Assembly: GCA_046329575.1 (NCBI GenBank)
Contig: JAXLUJ010000013.1
Coordinates: 47,424 to 111,423, forward strand
Direction of reading: 5' to 3'
From: UBA1941 sp046329575
GTDB lineage: Bacteria > Bacteroidota > Bacteroidia > Chitinophagales > LD1
DNA: 64,000 nucleotides
Part shown: positions 45,742 through 57,336 of the stretch, piece by piece
Layout: every line of letters begins with the position of its first letter
Numbering within the stretch: the first letter of the stretch is position 1
Program-made: the position numbers and the translations under genes
The notes under the pieces: model-generated
Told to the model about the DNA's origin: nothing
The model's input: the letters and a program-made list of their open reading frames with translations, nothing else
Databases searched by the model: none

Positions 45742-46176
45742 ATGAAACACATAATTCTTTTATCGGTAATGCTTATCGCCATGGCCGGCAGCGCGCAAAC
45801 AATTATTGAACCTCATGCGTTAATAGGTGAAACGATTACCTCAGCAACTGTACAGGATTTTTTGAAGAAGCAAAACCTTGCATTAACGGTAGGCGGCCGT
45901 TATAGCAGCACTACTTCCGGCATTGAATTGCGCACCCAACGCGACACCGTTATTTCAATAGACTTTTACCGCAGCAATGCCGCCTTTGGGAAATACACCG
46001 GTGTTCTGTATAAGAATATGGTTTTTGGTATGAGTAGTAATGAAGTAATCGGCGTTCTTGGCAAACCCGCTATGAGTTATACCAATAGTGGATACAGTGA
46101 GTACAACTTAAACGGAGTAATCCTTACGGTTTGGTTCGAAAACAAACAGTTGAGTCAGGTAAGTTTCTCGAAATAG
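45742..46176 (+). CDS. Small secreted protein of unknown function
   Basis: The protein has 144 residues with a signal peptide (1-19, ending MAGSAQ) and no lipobox. The mature part is beta-rich and contains KNMVFGMSSNEVIGVLGKPAM, which resembles the short GMS-x-x-E-V-x-x-x-L-G-x-P helix-turn of SmpA/OmlA-like (BamE-type) folds. That resemblance is weak, so no function is assigned. It has its own consensus promoter. The hairpin at 46198-46230 just after the stop may serve as its terminator. It ends in TAG. Confidence 0.75.
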   Translation: MKHIILLSVMLIAMAGSAQTIIEPHALIGETITSATVQDFLKKQNLALTVGGRYSSTTSGIELRTQRDTVISIDFYRSNAAFGKYTGVLYKNMVFGMSSNEVIGVLGKPAMSYTNSGYSEYNLNGVILTVWFENKQLSQVSFSK

Positions 46177-46238
46177 CGAACAACATGGTTTTCAGAAATA
46201 AAAAAAGCCTCACATTACGGAGGCTTTTAAAATAAGAA

Positions 46239-46334
46239 GGCGTACCTACTCTCCCACGTTTTACCGCATCCCGATGGCTATCGGGAATCAGCGTGGAGGG
46301 GCTTAACTTCTCTATTTGGAATTGGAAGAGGTAT
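46239..46334 (-). pseudogene. Degenerate 5S rRNA-like copy 1
   Basis: Keeps the 5S core (AGAGAAGTTAAGCCCCTCC, ACGTGGGAGAGTAGGT) but has lost the ~25-base 5' strand of helix I. An imperfect CCCGATGGCTATCGGG insertion replaces the normal GGTAC of the central arm. A terminator hairpin follows at 46198-46230. Confidence 0.75.
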
Positions 46335-46452
46335 AGCGGTTCTTGAAATACTTGCCCTATCAATTTCTAATTTACAATCGCGAATTTCTTAAGCCAACAT
46401 GGTTTTCAGAAATAAAAAAAGCCTCACATTACGGAGGCTTTTAAAATAAGAA

Positions 46453-46547
46453 GGCGTACCTACTCTCCCACGTTTTACCGCATCCCGATAGCTATCGGGA
46501 ACCAGCGTGGAGGGGCTTAACTTCTCTATTTGGAATTGGAAGAGGTA
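46453..46547 (-). pseudogene. Degenerate 5S rRNA-like copy 2
   Basis: Same structure as copy 1 but with the perfect 16-base palindrome CCCGATAGCTATCGGG. Its own terminator hairpin lies at about 46412-46444. Confidence 0.75.
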
Positions 46548-46665
46548 TAGCGGTTCTTGAAATACTTGCCCTATCATTTCTAATTTACAATCGCGAATTT
46601 CTTAAGCCAACATGGTTTTCAGAAATAAAAAAAGCCTCACATTACGGAGGCTTTTAAAATAAGAA

Positions 46666-46760
46666 GGCGGACCTACTCTCCCACGTTTTACCGCATCCCG
46701 ATAGCTATCGGGAATCAGCGTGGAGGGGCTTAACTTCTCTATTTGGAATTGGAAGAGGTA
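46666..46760 (-). pseudogene. Degenerate 5S rRNA-like copy 3
   Basis: Same 5'-truncated 5S core with the perfect palindrome. The 3' end reads GTAGGTCCGCC, where copies 1 and 2 have GTAGGTACGCC. A terminator hairpin follows. Confidence 0.75.
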
Positions 46761-46878
46761 TAGCGGTTCTTGAAATACTTGCCCTATCATTTCTAATTTA
46801 CAATCGCGAATTTCTTAAGCCAACATGGTTTTCAGAAATAAAAAAAGCCTCACATTACGGAGGCTTTTAAAATAAGAA

Positions 46879-46973
46879 GGCGGACCTACTCTCCCACGTT
46901 TTACCGCATCCCGATAGCTATCGGGAATCAGCGTGGAGGGGCTTAACTTCTCTATTTGGAATTGGAAGAGGTA
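46879..46973 (-). pseudogene. Degenerate 5S rRNA-like copy 4
   Basis: Closest to the functional 5S gene, with sequence essentially identical to copy 3. Transcription reading through the 5S terminator would enter this copy first. Confidence 0.75.
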
Positions 46974-47052
46974 TAGCGGTTCTTGAAATACTTGCCCTAT
47001 CATTTCTAATTTACAATCGCGAATTTCTTAAGCCAACATGGTTTTCAGAAAT

Positions 47053-47085
47053 AAAAAAAGCCTCACATTACTGTGAGGCTTTTAA
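47053..47085 (-). terminator. rRNA operon terminator after 5S
   Basis: On the minus strand AAAGCCTCAC-AGTAAT-GTGAGGCTTT followed by TTTTATTTC: a 10-base perfect stem just past the 5S 3' end. The four downstream repeat units carry a slightly shorter version (GCCTC/GAGGC). Confidence 0.9.
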
Positions 47086-47093
47086 AATAAGAA

Positions 47094-47198
<105 letters not shown>

Positions 47199-47297
47199 AT
47201 TTAGTTTACTGCTGTACCCGAACATGAACCCATACAGCGAATAATTTTGACAAAACTGGAAATTAGTAAAAGAAATAAACAAAAAAATTAGAAAGCG

Positions 47298-50090
<2,793 letters not shown>

Positions 50091-50128
50091 TTTAAAATTG
50101 AATTTGAATTATTTGTTTTTACTAATTT

Positions 50129-50145
50129 CCAATATGTCAAAGAAC
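50129..50145 (-). promoter_or_regulatory. boxA-like rRNA leader element before 23S
   Basis: The minus strand reads GTTCTTTGACATATTGG, about 45 bases upstream of 23S. A near-identical element precedes 16S (52176-52192). The sequence occurs ahead of rRNA genes in many Bacteroidota and is probably an antitermination or RNase III processing signal. Confidence 0.6.
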
Positions 50146-50183
50146 TTTTTCTGATCAGTTGTTTTGCAACTTTTCAGAGCTTG

Positions 50184-50257
50184 TGGAGGTGAACGGAGTC
50201 GAACCGATGACCCCCTGCTTGCAAAGCAGGTGCTCTAGCCAGCTGAGCTACACCCCC
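50184..50257 (-). tRNA. tRNA-Ala (TGC)
   Basis: 74 bases; GGGGGTGTAGCTCAGCTGG opening, anticodon TGC in CTTTGCAAG, T-arm GGTTCGACTCC, and an acceptor stem GGGGGTG/CACCTCC with a G-U pair. It lies in the 16S-23S spacer. CCA is not encoded. Confidence 0.97.
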
Positions 50258-50270
50258 TTTTTTTGTGTAG

Positions 50271-50344
50271 TAGTCCCGGGCAGAGTTGAACTGCCGACCT
50301 CTACATTATCAGTGTAGCGCTCTAACCAACTGAGCTACGAGACT
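50271..50344 (-). tRNA. tRNA-Ile (GAT)
   Basis: 74 bases; AGTCTCGTAGCTCAGTTGG opening, anticodon GAT in CTGATAATG, T-arm AGTTCAACTCT, acceptor AGTCTCG pairing with CGGGACT. It is first in the spacer, directly upstream of tRNA-Ala as in most bacterial operons. Confidence 0.97.
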
Positions 50345-50400
50345 GTTTCATCCCGAGGCAGCAGTGGTTGGGGCAGTTGCCATTGCGTTTCCGCAAACAG

Positions 50401-50420
50401 ACCAACTGAGCTGCGAGACT
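50401..50420 (-). pseudogene. Truncated 5' fragment of a second tRNA-Ile
   Basis: The minus strand AGTCTCGCAGCTCAGTTGGT repeats the acceptor and D-arm start of the neighbouring tRNA-Ile with one change, then runs into unrelated sequence. It lies about 60 bases upstream of the intact tRNA-Ile in the 170-base gap after 16S. Confidence 0.7.
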
Positions 50421-50513
50421 ATGCATTTAAAGCATGTTAGAGAACGATTTGCATCGATTACGATGCCAATATTTTTGAAATAATGGCAGAAACACAGAGT
50501 AGGGTAAATTGCT

Positions 50514-52045
<1,532 letters not shown>

Positions 52046-52175
52046 AGAGTTCAATCTTAGCATTCAAAAGAATGATAAGAAAATTAAATAAGCATGATTC
52101 TTACCTGTTTACTTCCCGGTCTTGCGACCAGGATTCCGTTCTAAGATACAACTTAGAACTTCACTATGTTTCTAT

Positions 52176-52192
52176 CCAATATTTCAAAGAAC
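52176..52192 (-). promoter_or_regulatory. boxA-like rRNA leader element before 16S
   Basis: The minus strand reads GTTCTTTGAAATATTGG, matching the element before 23S at all but one base. Shorter GTTCTTT-containing versions follow promoters P2 (about 52485) and P3 (about 52640). Confidence 0.55.
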
Positions 52193-52310
52193 TTTCAACC
52201 ATTAGCTCCGAAGCCTAAACTTCTTTGCCGCCGATTATTTTGTGATCATCACCCCTTCCGGAATCATAACCTTTCAGCGAACATCACCGCTCGTTTTTCC
52301 AAACGGGCTG

Positions 52311-52341
52311 CAAATGTAGTGAGGTTTTTTAAACCTCCAAA
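52311..52341 (-). promoter_or_regulatory. rRNA promoter P1 (proximal)
   Basis: Minus strand TTTG (52341-52338), 19 bases, TACATTTG (52318-52311): full match to the Bacteroidota consensus, followed by GCAGCCC. It lies about 265 bases upstream of 16S. Confidence 0.8.
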
Positions 52342-52507
52342 CTTTTCTGTATTTATTTTTTCAATTGCTTAAGATAAACTTAAGACTGCGATGGATTCCG
52401 TAAAACGGAACACTTTGCCGTGTATGCTATCGACGCAATCCCTGCGCGATGCTCTGAAATTATCCCTTTCGATTTTTAAAAGAACGATTCTTTTTCGATT
52501 GGGGCTG

Positions 52508-52538
52508 CAAATGTAGTTACGTTTTTAAAACCTCCAAA
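52508..52538 (-). promoter_or_regulatory. rRNA promoter P2 (middle)
   Basis: Minus strand TTTG (52538-52535), 19 bases, TACATTTG (52515-52508), followed by GCAGCCCC. The surrounding ~55 bases (GTTTGGAGGTTT..AAAA) are close to P1, so P1 and P2 arose by duplication. Confidence 0.8.
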
Positions 52539-52666
52539 CATTTCAGCAATTATTTTTTTCAAGCCGAAGATCTCGCTTCCGAAACCCTGCTGCGCTTCCC
52601 AGCGCTAAACTCAAAAAACCGCTACGGATACTTTGAAAGAACGTCTCTTTTTCCGTTTTGGGACGG

Positions 52667-52697
52667 CAAATATACAGGCCTTTTCCGAATTTCCAAA
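52667..52697 (-). promoter_or_regulatory. rRNA promoter P3 (distal)
   Basis: Minus strand TTTG (52697-52694), 19 bases, TATATTTG (52674-52667), followed by GCCGTCCC. It has the same boxes and spacing as P1 and P2 but diverged flanks. The gene-free stretch 52046-52811 thus holds the rRNA leader and three promoters. Confidence 0.75.
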
Positions 52698-52811
52698 ATT
52701 GTTGCCAAAAAAATATCGCTCCGTACTTGGAGCGTTTGAAAGCAGGTGGATTTCTTCACCTCCATTTAAGACACCCCCTCCTTGCTATTTTGCTTTTGTT
52801 TTATTCGCGGA

Positions 52812-54065
52812 GTGAAACGATCAACGCCGATTGCCCTACTTTTATTTGCCAACTCGATATCCGGAGTGGCACAGGGTATATCAATGCTGGCGATACCCTG
52901 GTATTTCGCCCACCTAATCCATCAAGAAGGTTGGTTTACCCAGATCTATTTTATGGTTACTGCCATTTCGCTATTCTGGGGGGTTTATGCCGGAACATTA
53001 GTGGATCGCCATAATCGAAAACATCTGTTTTTGGCTATGAACATCTTCGGGCTGCTCATACTTGGTTCGATCAGCGCCTCAGGTTACATTTTTGACGGAC
53101 TGCCATGGTGGGCTGTTGGGTTGGTTTTCGCCACTACGGTATTTATTTACAATATCCACTTCCCGGCGGTGTATGCCTTCGCGCAGGAAATTACGCCAAA
53201 AGAACAGTATGCAAGGGTTACCTCGCAGTTGGAGGTGCAAGGCCAGATCACCTGGACTATTGCAGGCGGTGTGGCGGCGTTGCTATTAAACGGTGTGAAT
53301 GGCGATATGTCGCTATTCGGATATCACCTTCCGGTGCAATGGCATTTAAAACCATGGGGGATACACGAAATTTTCACTATTGATGCCATCACGTACGCCA
53401 TTGCTTTTGCTATGATCTGGAGAATAGAAGCAATGCCCCTTCAGCAAAAAGAGATAGATGCCGATCCATTATGGCTTCGGATCAAAACCGGATTTGGATA
53501 TTTAAAGAATCGGTTGGTTTTATTCCTTTTTGGAAACGCCTCTTTATTGGTGTTTTTAACCATTATCGTCCACAGCACGCTGGTGAATCCTATATATGTA
53601 GAAAAATTCTTGCATGAAGGCGGCGATACTTATGCCCTTGCCGACATGGTTTTTTCAATGGGCGCTCTGCTGGCAGGATTTTTAACTACCAAGCTGATTG
53701 AGGACGCCAATAGTGTAAAGGCGATGGTGTTTTTAAGCTTCCTTGCCGGGGTTATGTATTTCGTACATGTACAAAACAGTATCATCTGGATCTATTTCCT
53801 TAGTTATTTCGTGATCGGGATCTGCAATGCAGGAATTCGAATTCTTCGGGTTACTTATCTTTTCTCACACATCCCCAATCAGATTCTTGGCCGAACCAGT
53901 AGTGTTTTTTCGGTGATTAATGTTATGGAACGGTTACTATTAACCGGGCTTTTTGCAATGCCGTTATTTCATGAAGGGAATAACATCATTTGGGCAAATG
54001 CCGTTTTGGGAGGCATTTGCCTGCTAGGTGGCGGAGTGATTTTAATGCTGCACAAAGAACTGTAA
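52812..54065 (+). CDS. Major facilitator superfamily transporter
   Basis: The protein has 417 residues from the GTG at 52812. A TTG at 52782 would add ten residues, mainly Cys/Phe, before the basic KRSTP start. About 12 membrane helices are visible. GTLVDRHNRKHLFLAMN is the MFS loop 2-3 motif (G-x-x-x-D-R-x-x-R-K/R). The family of this subtype (EntS/YfiS-like exporters) handles siderophores or drugs, but no substrate can be read from the sequence. It is divergent from the rRNA promoters. The next gene begins 100 bases on. Confidence 0.85.
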   Translation: MKRSTPIALLLFANSISGVAQGISMLAIPWYFAHLIHQEGWFTQIYFMVTAISLFWGVYAGTLVDRHNRKHLFLAMNIFGLLILGSISASGYIFDGLPWWAVGLVFATTVFIYNIHFPAVYAFAQEITPKEQYARVTSQLEVQGQITWTIAGGVAALLLNGVNGDMSLFGYHLPVQWHLKPWGIHEIFTIDAITYAIAFAMIWRIEAMPLQQKEIDADPLWLRIKTGFGYLKNRLVLFLFGNASLLVFLTIIVHSTLVNPIYVEKFLHEGGDTYALADMVFSMGALLAGFLTTKLIEDANSVKAMVFLSFLAGVMYFVHVQNSIIWIYFLSYFVIGICNAGIRILRVTYLFSHIPNQILGRTSSVFSVINVMERLLLTGLFAMPLFHEGNNIIWANAVLGGICLLGGGVILMLHKEL

Positions 54066-54165
54066 GAGCTTCGGATATTTTTTCGGGGAAAGGCGTTAGA
54101 TGATAAAAATTAGTTATTTTGGTAACCTTAATAGTTGATTAGGCAAAAATCAAACTCTACATTTT

Positions 54166-54534
54166 ATGAAATTCAGCTTGGATAAACGCGATCGTTATTG
54201 CGTAGTAAAAATTGAAGAAGAAAAATTGCTGAGCAATCTGGCGCCGTCGTTAAAGTCGGAGTTAGTGATGTTGCACAATGAAGGCTTCAAGAATATCATC
54301 CTCGACCTTTCACCTGTACAATTTGTAGATTCATCGGGGCTTAGTGCCTTATTAGTGGGCAACCGTTTGTCGAAAGAAGGCGGTGGCACTTTTGTATTAA
54401 CCGGTTTGAATGCACATATCCAAAAGCTGATCAAGATTTCGCAACTGGAATCGATTTTGAACATTGTTCCTTCGATGTCGGAATCGGTAGATTATGTGAT
54501 GATGGACGAGTTAGACCGGGATTTGCGCGGCTAA
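54166..54534 (+). CDS. STAS-domain anti-sigma factor antagonist
   Basis: The protein has 122 residues forming a single STAS domain of the SpoIIAA/RsbV type. The phosphorylation site is in QFVDSSGLSALL (S57 is the likely target), with LTGLNAHIQKLIKISQL in the helix that follows. Such proteins bind an anti-sigma kinase when unphosphorylated. No kinase or sigma factor is adjacent, so the partner must be elsewhere. The C-terminus is acidic (MMDELDRDLRG). Confidence 0.88.
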   Translation: MKFSLDKRDRYCVVKIEEEKLLSNLAPSLKSELVMLHNEGFKNIILDLSPVQFVDSSGLSALLVGNRLSKEGGGTFVLTGLNAHIQKLIKISQLESILNIVPSMSESVDYVMMDELDRDLRG

Positions 54535-54607
54535 TCTTTTTCAGAACAAATAAGCGGTGAACTGCAAAGTTACTTTGCCGTCAGCGCTTTTTTTTTGTTC
54601 GTAAAGA

Positions 54608-55519
54608 ATGCAGTTTGAAGTAACCATATTAGGAAGCAACGGTGCGGTTCCGGCATTTGACCGGCATCCCACATCTCAATTCATCAATTATAACGGGCAT
54701 GGCTACCTTGTAGATTGCGGTGAAGGAACGCAATTGCAGATGGCCAGATATGCTATCCGCCGAGGGAAACTGGACCACATTTTTATCTCTCACTTACACG
54801 GCGATCACTTTTTTGGGTTACTGGGTTTACTTACGTCGTTTAACCTGAACCACCGCGAAACGCCGCTGCACATTTATGGGCATCCAGGTATTGAAGAAAT
54901 TGTGACCACTCAATTCCGTCACTCGGAAACCACATTGCGCTTCCCGGTTCACTATCATGTTGTTTTTGCCAATCATCCGGAGCTGATCTATGAAGATCAT
55001 CAGATGACGGTGACTACTATTCCTTTAAAGCACCGGATTCCTACAACCGGATTTTTGTTTCGCGAAAAAGAAGGCCTTCGGAAAATGCGAGTTGAAAAAT
55101 TAGCCGAGTATAAAATTCCGGTGCACTTGATTTCAGGGATTAAAGCCGGTTCGCCACTGGTGCTGGAAGACGGTAGCGTTATTTCGAACGAAGAACTTAC
55201 CCTGCCACCCGCTGCGCCGCGGTCCTATGCATTTTGCAGCGACACCGCTTACACCGATAGTTTTACCGACCAAATTCAAGGTGTGAATCTATTATACCAT
55301 GAAGCCACTTTTTTGAATGAGCATGAACAGCGGGCAACAGAAACCATGCACAGTACTGCCCGGCAGGCGGCGCTGGTAGCGCAAGCTGCAAACGTTGACC
55401 AGTTGCTGTTAGGTCATTTTTCAGCGCGGTATGAACGGCTGGAGCGCTTGCTTGAAGAAGCGCGCGTCATTTTTCAAAATACATCATTAGCGCTGGAAGG
55501 CACGGTTTTTCAGATTTAA
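54608..55519 (+). CDS. rnz: Ribonuclease Z
   Basis: The protein has 303 residues of the metallo-beta-lactamase fold. Conserved tRNase Z blocks are GSNGAVPAFDRHPTSQ, VDCGEGTQLQ, SHLHGDHFFGLLGL (zinc ligands HxHxDH), PLKHRIPTTGF, FCSDTAYTD (Asp ligand) and LLLGHFSARY (last His). It matures the 3' ends of tRNA precursors in the cytosol. The two tRNAs in this window lack an encoded CCA, so they need this step. It lies 73 bases after the STAS gene. Confidence 0.95.
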   Translation: MQFEVTILGSNGAVPAFDRHPTSQFINYNGHGYLVDCGEGTQLQMARYAIRRGKLDHIFISHLHGDHFFGLLGLLTSFNLNHRETPLHIYGHPGIEEIVTTQFRHSETTLRFPVHYHVVFANHPELIYEDHQMTVTTIPLKHRIPTTGFLFREKEGLRKMRVEKLAEYKIPVHLISGIKAGSPLVLEDGSVISNEELTLPPAAPRSYAFCSDTAYTDSFTDQIQGVNLLYHEATFLNEHEQRATETMHSTARQAALVAQAANVDQLLLGHFSARYERLERLLEEARVIFQNTSLALEGTVFQI

Positions 55520-55559
55520 CCGAGGAGGTGATTTTACTGCTGAGAAGAACAAAACGGTA

Positions 55560-55636
55560 ATTACGAATGAGAAATTACGAATTACGATATAGATTAAGCT
55601 GGTGTTTTAGAGACCAAACTGCGCTTTCGTAATTCG
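55560..55636 (+). repeat. 77-base direct repeat, left copy (R1)
   Basis: ATTACGAATGAGAAATTACG...CTTTCGTAATTCG. The ends are inverted versions of each other (ATTACGAA/TTCGTAAT) and the core is TTTTAGAGACCAAACTGCGC. The second copy at 57260-57336 differs at 3 of 77 positions. It is probably a dispersed MITE-like or hairpin element. Confidence 0.75.
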
Positions 55637-55651
55637 CAATGGCGTTGTTGC

Positions 55652-55810
55652 ATGAATAATTCAGACGTGCCGAGGAATAACCTTGCCTCAAAAAAGGTGA
55701 TGAAATATTTAAAAGGACCTGTGTATGTTGTTCAAAATGAGTACGGCTGTATATTTTGGCAAACCGCGGTAGGGATGGCAGGTACTATCATTAAAACAAG
55801 TAAAATTTAA
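55652..55810 (+). CDS. Short open frame of 52 codons inside the element, possibly a gene remnant
   Basis: Starts in the left 18-base inverted repeat (ATG at 55652) and ends in TAA at 55808-55810, 3 bases before the convergent transposase stop. The product has YLKGPVYVVQNEYGCIFW and VGMAGTIIKTSKI. It resembles no family I know. The frame could be chance, a fragment of a disrupted host gene, or an element-encoded peptide. Confidence 0.25.
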   Translation: MNNSDVPRNNLASKKVMKYLKGPVYVVQNEYGCIFWQTAVGMAGTIIKTSKI

Positions 55811-55813
55811 AGT

Positions 55814-56956
55814 TTATTTTAGCACTAACCGAGAGGCGTTGCTTGCCGATAACTGACGCAATTGACGACCTTCTGTAGCCTCCTTAGGGAGGCTACCTTT
55901 TTTTAGAGCGCCGATGGCGCTCAACCGAGAGGCAATTGCCGCCTCCTCCTCAGCAATTAATGGAATGTTCCGGAATGCCTGATCATTTTTATACAAGGCA
56001 TAGATGATAACCAGTAATTTCTTTTGTACGGCTACATAACTTTTCATTTTTTCATGATGCCGCTCGTACGTTCTCATAAACAGTTGAATAAATGGAGTTA
56101 ACCGGTATCGTACTACGTTGAAAGCTGGCATATACAATGCTCTTCGGATCCGACTGTTTCCCCGCTTGGATATCTTTGTTTTCCCCACTCTTTTACCGGA
56201 ACTATTCTCCACCACATCATAACCACTATAACTTACTAGCTGGCGACTGTTATGAAATAAATCGAAGCCATTGGTTTCTGCTATAACTACAGCTACGGTG
56301 AGCATCCCTAGTCCTTTGATCGCGGCAATGCGTTCTACCTTTTCAAATACTTCCGCATTGGACATTAGCTGCTTTTTTATCAGTTCATCCACTTGCGCCA
56401 CTTGCTTGTCGATATGAGCCAATGTAGCCTTCAACTGCTTTACTACGCTGTGGATAACGTACATCGCTGCTTCTAACGAAAGTAACTGATTGGATAATTC
56501 TGTGCGAATCTCCTGAAGGCGTTGATGTTGGCGGGTTAAAGTGCGTAAGTGAAAGAAGAACGGACTCATTGGCGTCCATTCCGGCAATGCCTGCTCACAA
56601 ATCATTTGCGCCAGCCCCTGAGCATCTGATTTATCTGTTTTGGTTTTAATGCCGATTGCTTTTATGTAATCCTTGGCTCGATTAGCCAGAATTACAGATA
56701 CCCGATATTTTTTCTGTGAAAAGAACAGCGCACAATTTTCATAGTACACCCCTGTAGCTTCCATCCCTATAGTGAGCCCTACATCCTTTTGTTTGTGATG
56801 TTTTGAAATCCAGCTTTCAAGGAACTGAAATCCGGCTAATGTGTTATTAAATTTTGTACTTGCCACCACTTTAACCCGTTGTGTGGCATCAATAGCGCTC
56901 ATGCAGGCACGGCACTCTTTTGACCCAATGTCAATACCAACAGCATACTTCAACAT
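55814..56956 (-). CDS. IS110-family transposase (DEDD, bridge-RNA-guided type)
   Basis: The protein has 380 residues and appears intact. The N-terminal RuvC-like DEDD domain has D9 (VGIDIGSKE), E66 (GMEATGVYYE), D108 and D111 (KTDKSDAQ). A helical middle follows, then the C-terminal Transposase_20 domain (IAAIKGLGMLTVAVVIAE, LVSYSGYDVVENSSGK, KISKRGNSRIRRALY) with the serine region. IS110 enzymes act with a bridge RNA encoded in the element's non-coding end, which pairs with target and donor DNA. The ~250-base structured leader upstream of this ATG fits that role. Confidence 0.93.
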   Translation of the reverse strand: MLKYAVGIDIGSKECRACMSAIDATQRVKVVASTKFNNTLAGFQFLESWISKHHKQKDVGLTIGMEATGVYYENCALFFSQKKYRVSVILANRAKDYIKAIGIKTKTDKSDAQGLAQMICEQALPEWTPMSPFFFHLRTLTRQHQRLQEIRTELSNQLLSLEAAMYVIHSVVKQLKATLAHIDKQVAQVDELIKKQLMSNAEVFEKVERIAAIKGLGMLTVAVVIAETNGFDLFHNSRQLVSYSGYDVVENSSGKRVGKTKISKRGNSRIRRALYMPAFNVVRYRLTPFIQLFMRTYERHHEKMKSYVAVQKKLLVIIYALYKNDQAFRNIPLIAEEEAAIASRLSAIGALKKGSLPKEATEGRQLRQLSASNASRLVLK

Positions 56957-57215
56957 TTTGATGTTTTTTAAATGAACAAAAAGCCGCAGAAAACTCCCCT
57001 TTCATCTTCCTCACTCATAGAATAGTTCGTATAGGCCAAAAACGCCTATCGATTAGGTACTATCGGGAATCCAAAAGAGAAAACAGGTGCAGATTAACCT
57101 GCCATAGAGCGTCAATGCGCGTGCGGAAAGCTCAAGTTGCTGCACCCGTTTTTCTACTCACACTAAGATAAAGAGATACTTCTAATGCGATTCAAAGCTC
57201 TTTTTTATCTATTGC
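56957..57215 (-). ncRNA. Candidate bridge RNA region of the IS110 element
   Basis: Gene-free, just upstream of the transposase ATG, where IS110-group elements encode their bridge RNA. On the minus strand GGGTGCAG (57147-57140) can pair with CTGCACC (57092-57086), enclosing an internal loop of about 47 bases. A second hairpin TAGGC-GTTTTTG-GCCTA lies at 57048-57032. The two large loops are placed as in known bridge RNAs. The exact ends and guide sequences cannot be fixed here. Confidence 0.45.
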
Positions 57216-57259
57216 CTGCAAAGATATGAGCGGAAAGCCCGGAAGGCCGCAGCGAAGAA

Positions 57260-57336
57260 ATTACGAATGAAAAATTACGAATTACGACATAGATTAAGAT
57301 GGTGTTTTAGAGACCAAACTGCGCTTTCGTAATTCG
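57260..57336 (+). repeat. 77-base direct repeat, right copy (R2)
   Basis: Second copy of the 55560-55636 repeat in the same orientation. An extra TTTTGAAATTCGTAATTCG follows on its right. It is framed by inverted GCGGAAAGCC (57230-57239) and GGCTTTCCGC (57389-57398). The gene-free stretch 57216-57517 contains this repeat and the right 18-base inverted repeat. Confidence 0.75.

Larger units (their letters stand above)
46181..47033 (-). repeat. Tandem array of four 213-214-base units derived from the 5S rRNA gene and its terminator
   Basis: Units start at 46181, 46395, 46608 and 46821 (periods 214, 213, 213) and lead directly into the true 5S terminator at 47034 on. Each unit holds a degenerate 5S core, a rho-independent hairpin, the CAACATGGTTTTCAGAAATA box and an AT-rich spacer. 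Units 2-4 differ from each other by only a few bases. Between unit 1 and the others the differences are a one-base insertion and a base change in the palindrome. The 62-79-residue minus-strand frames here are not genes. Confidence 0.9.

Noticed and set aside
46124..47003. Four small minus-strand proteins starting MIGQVFQEPLYLFQF
   Set aside because: They are translations of the 5S-like repeat; their high mutual identity comes from DNA duplication and they contain the terminator.
46181..47033. CRISPR-like array
   Set aside because: Units are 213 bases, nearly identical throughout with no variable spacers, and consist of 5S core plus terminator.
50346..50400. A possible third complete tRNA in the spacer
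   Set aside because: Only the first 20 bases match tRNA-Ile; there is no anticodon or T-arm, so it was recorded as a fragment.
55502..55560. GAGGAGGTGA after RNase Z as a Shine-Dalgarno signal
   Set aside because: No start codon with a plausible gene follows at the right distance, and the 16S tail here would not pair with it normally.
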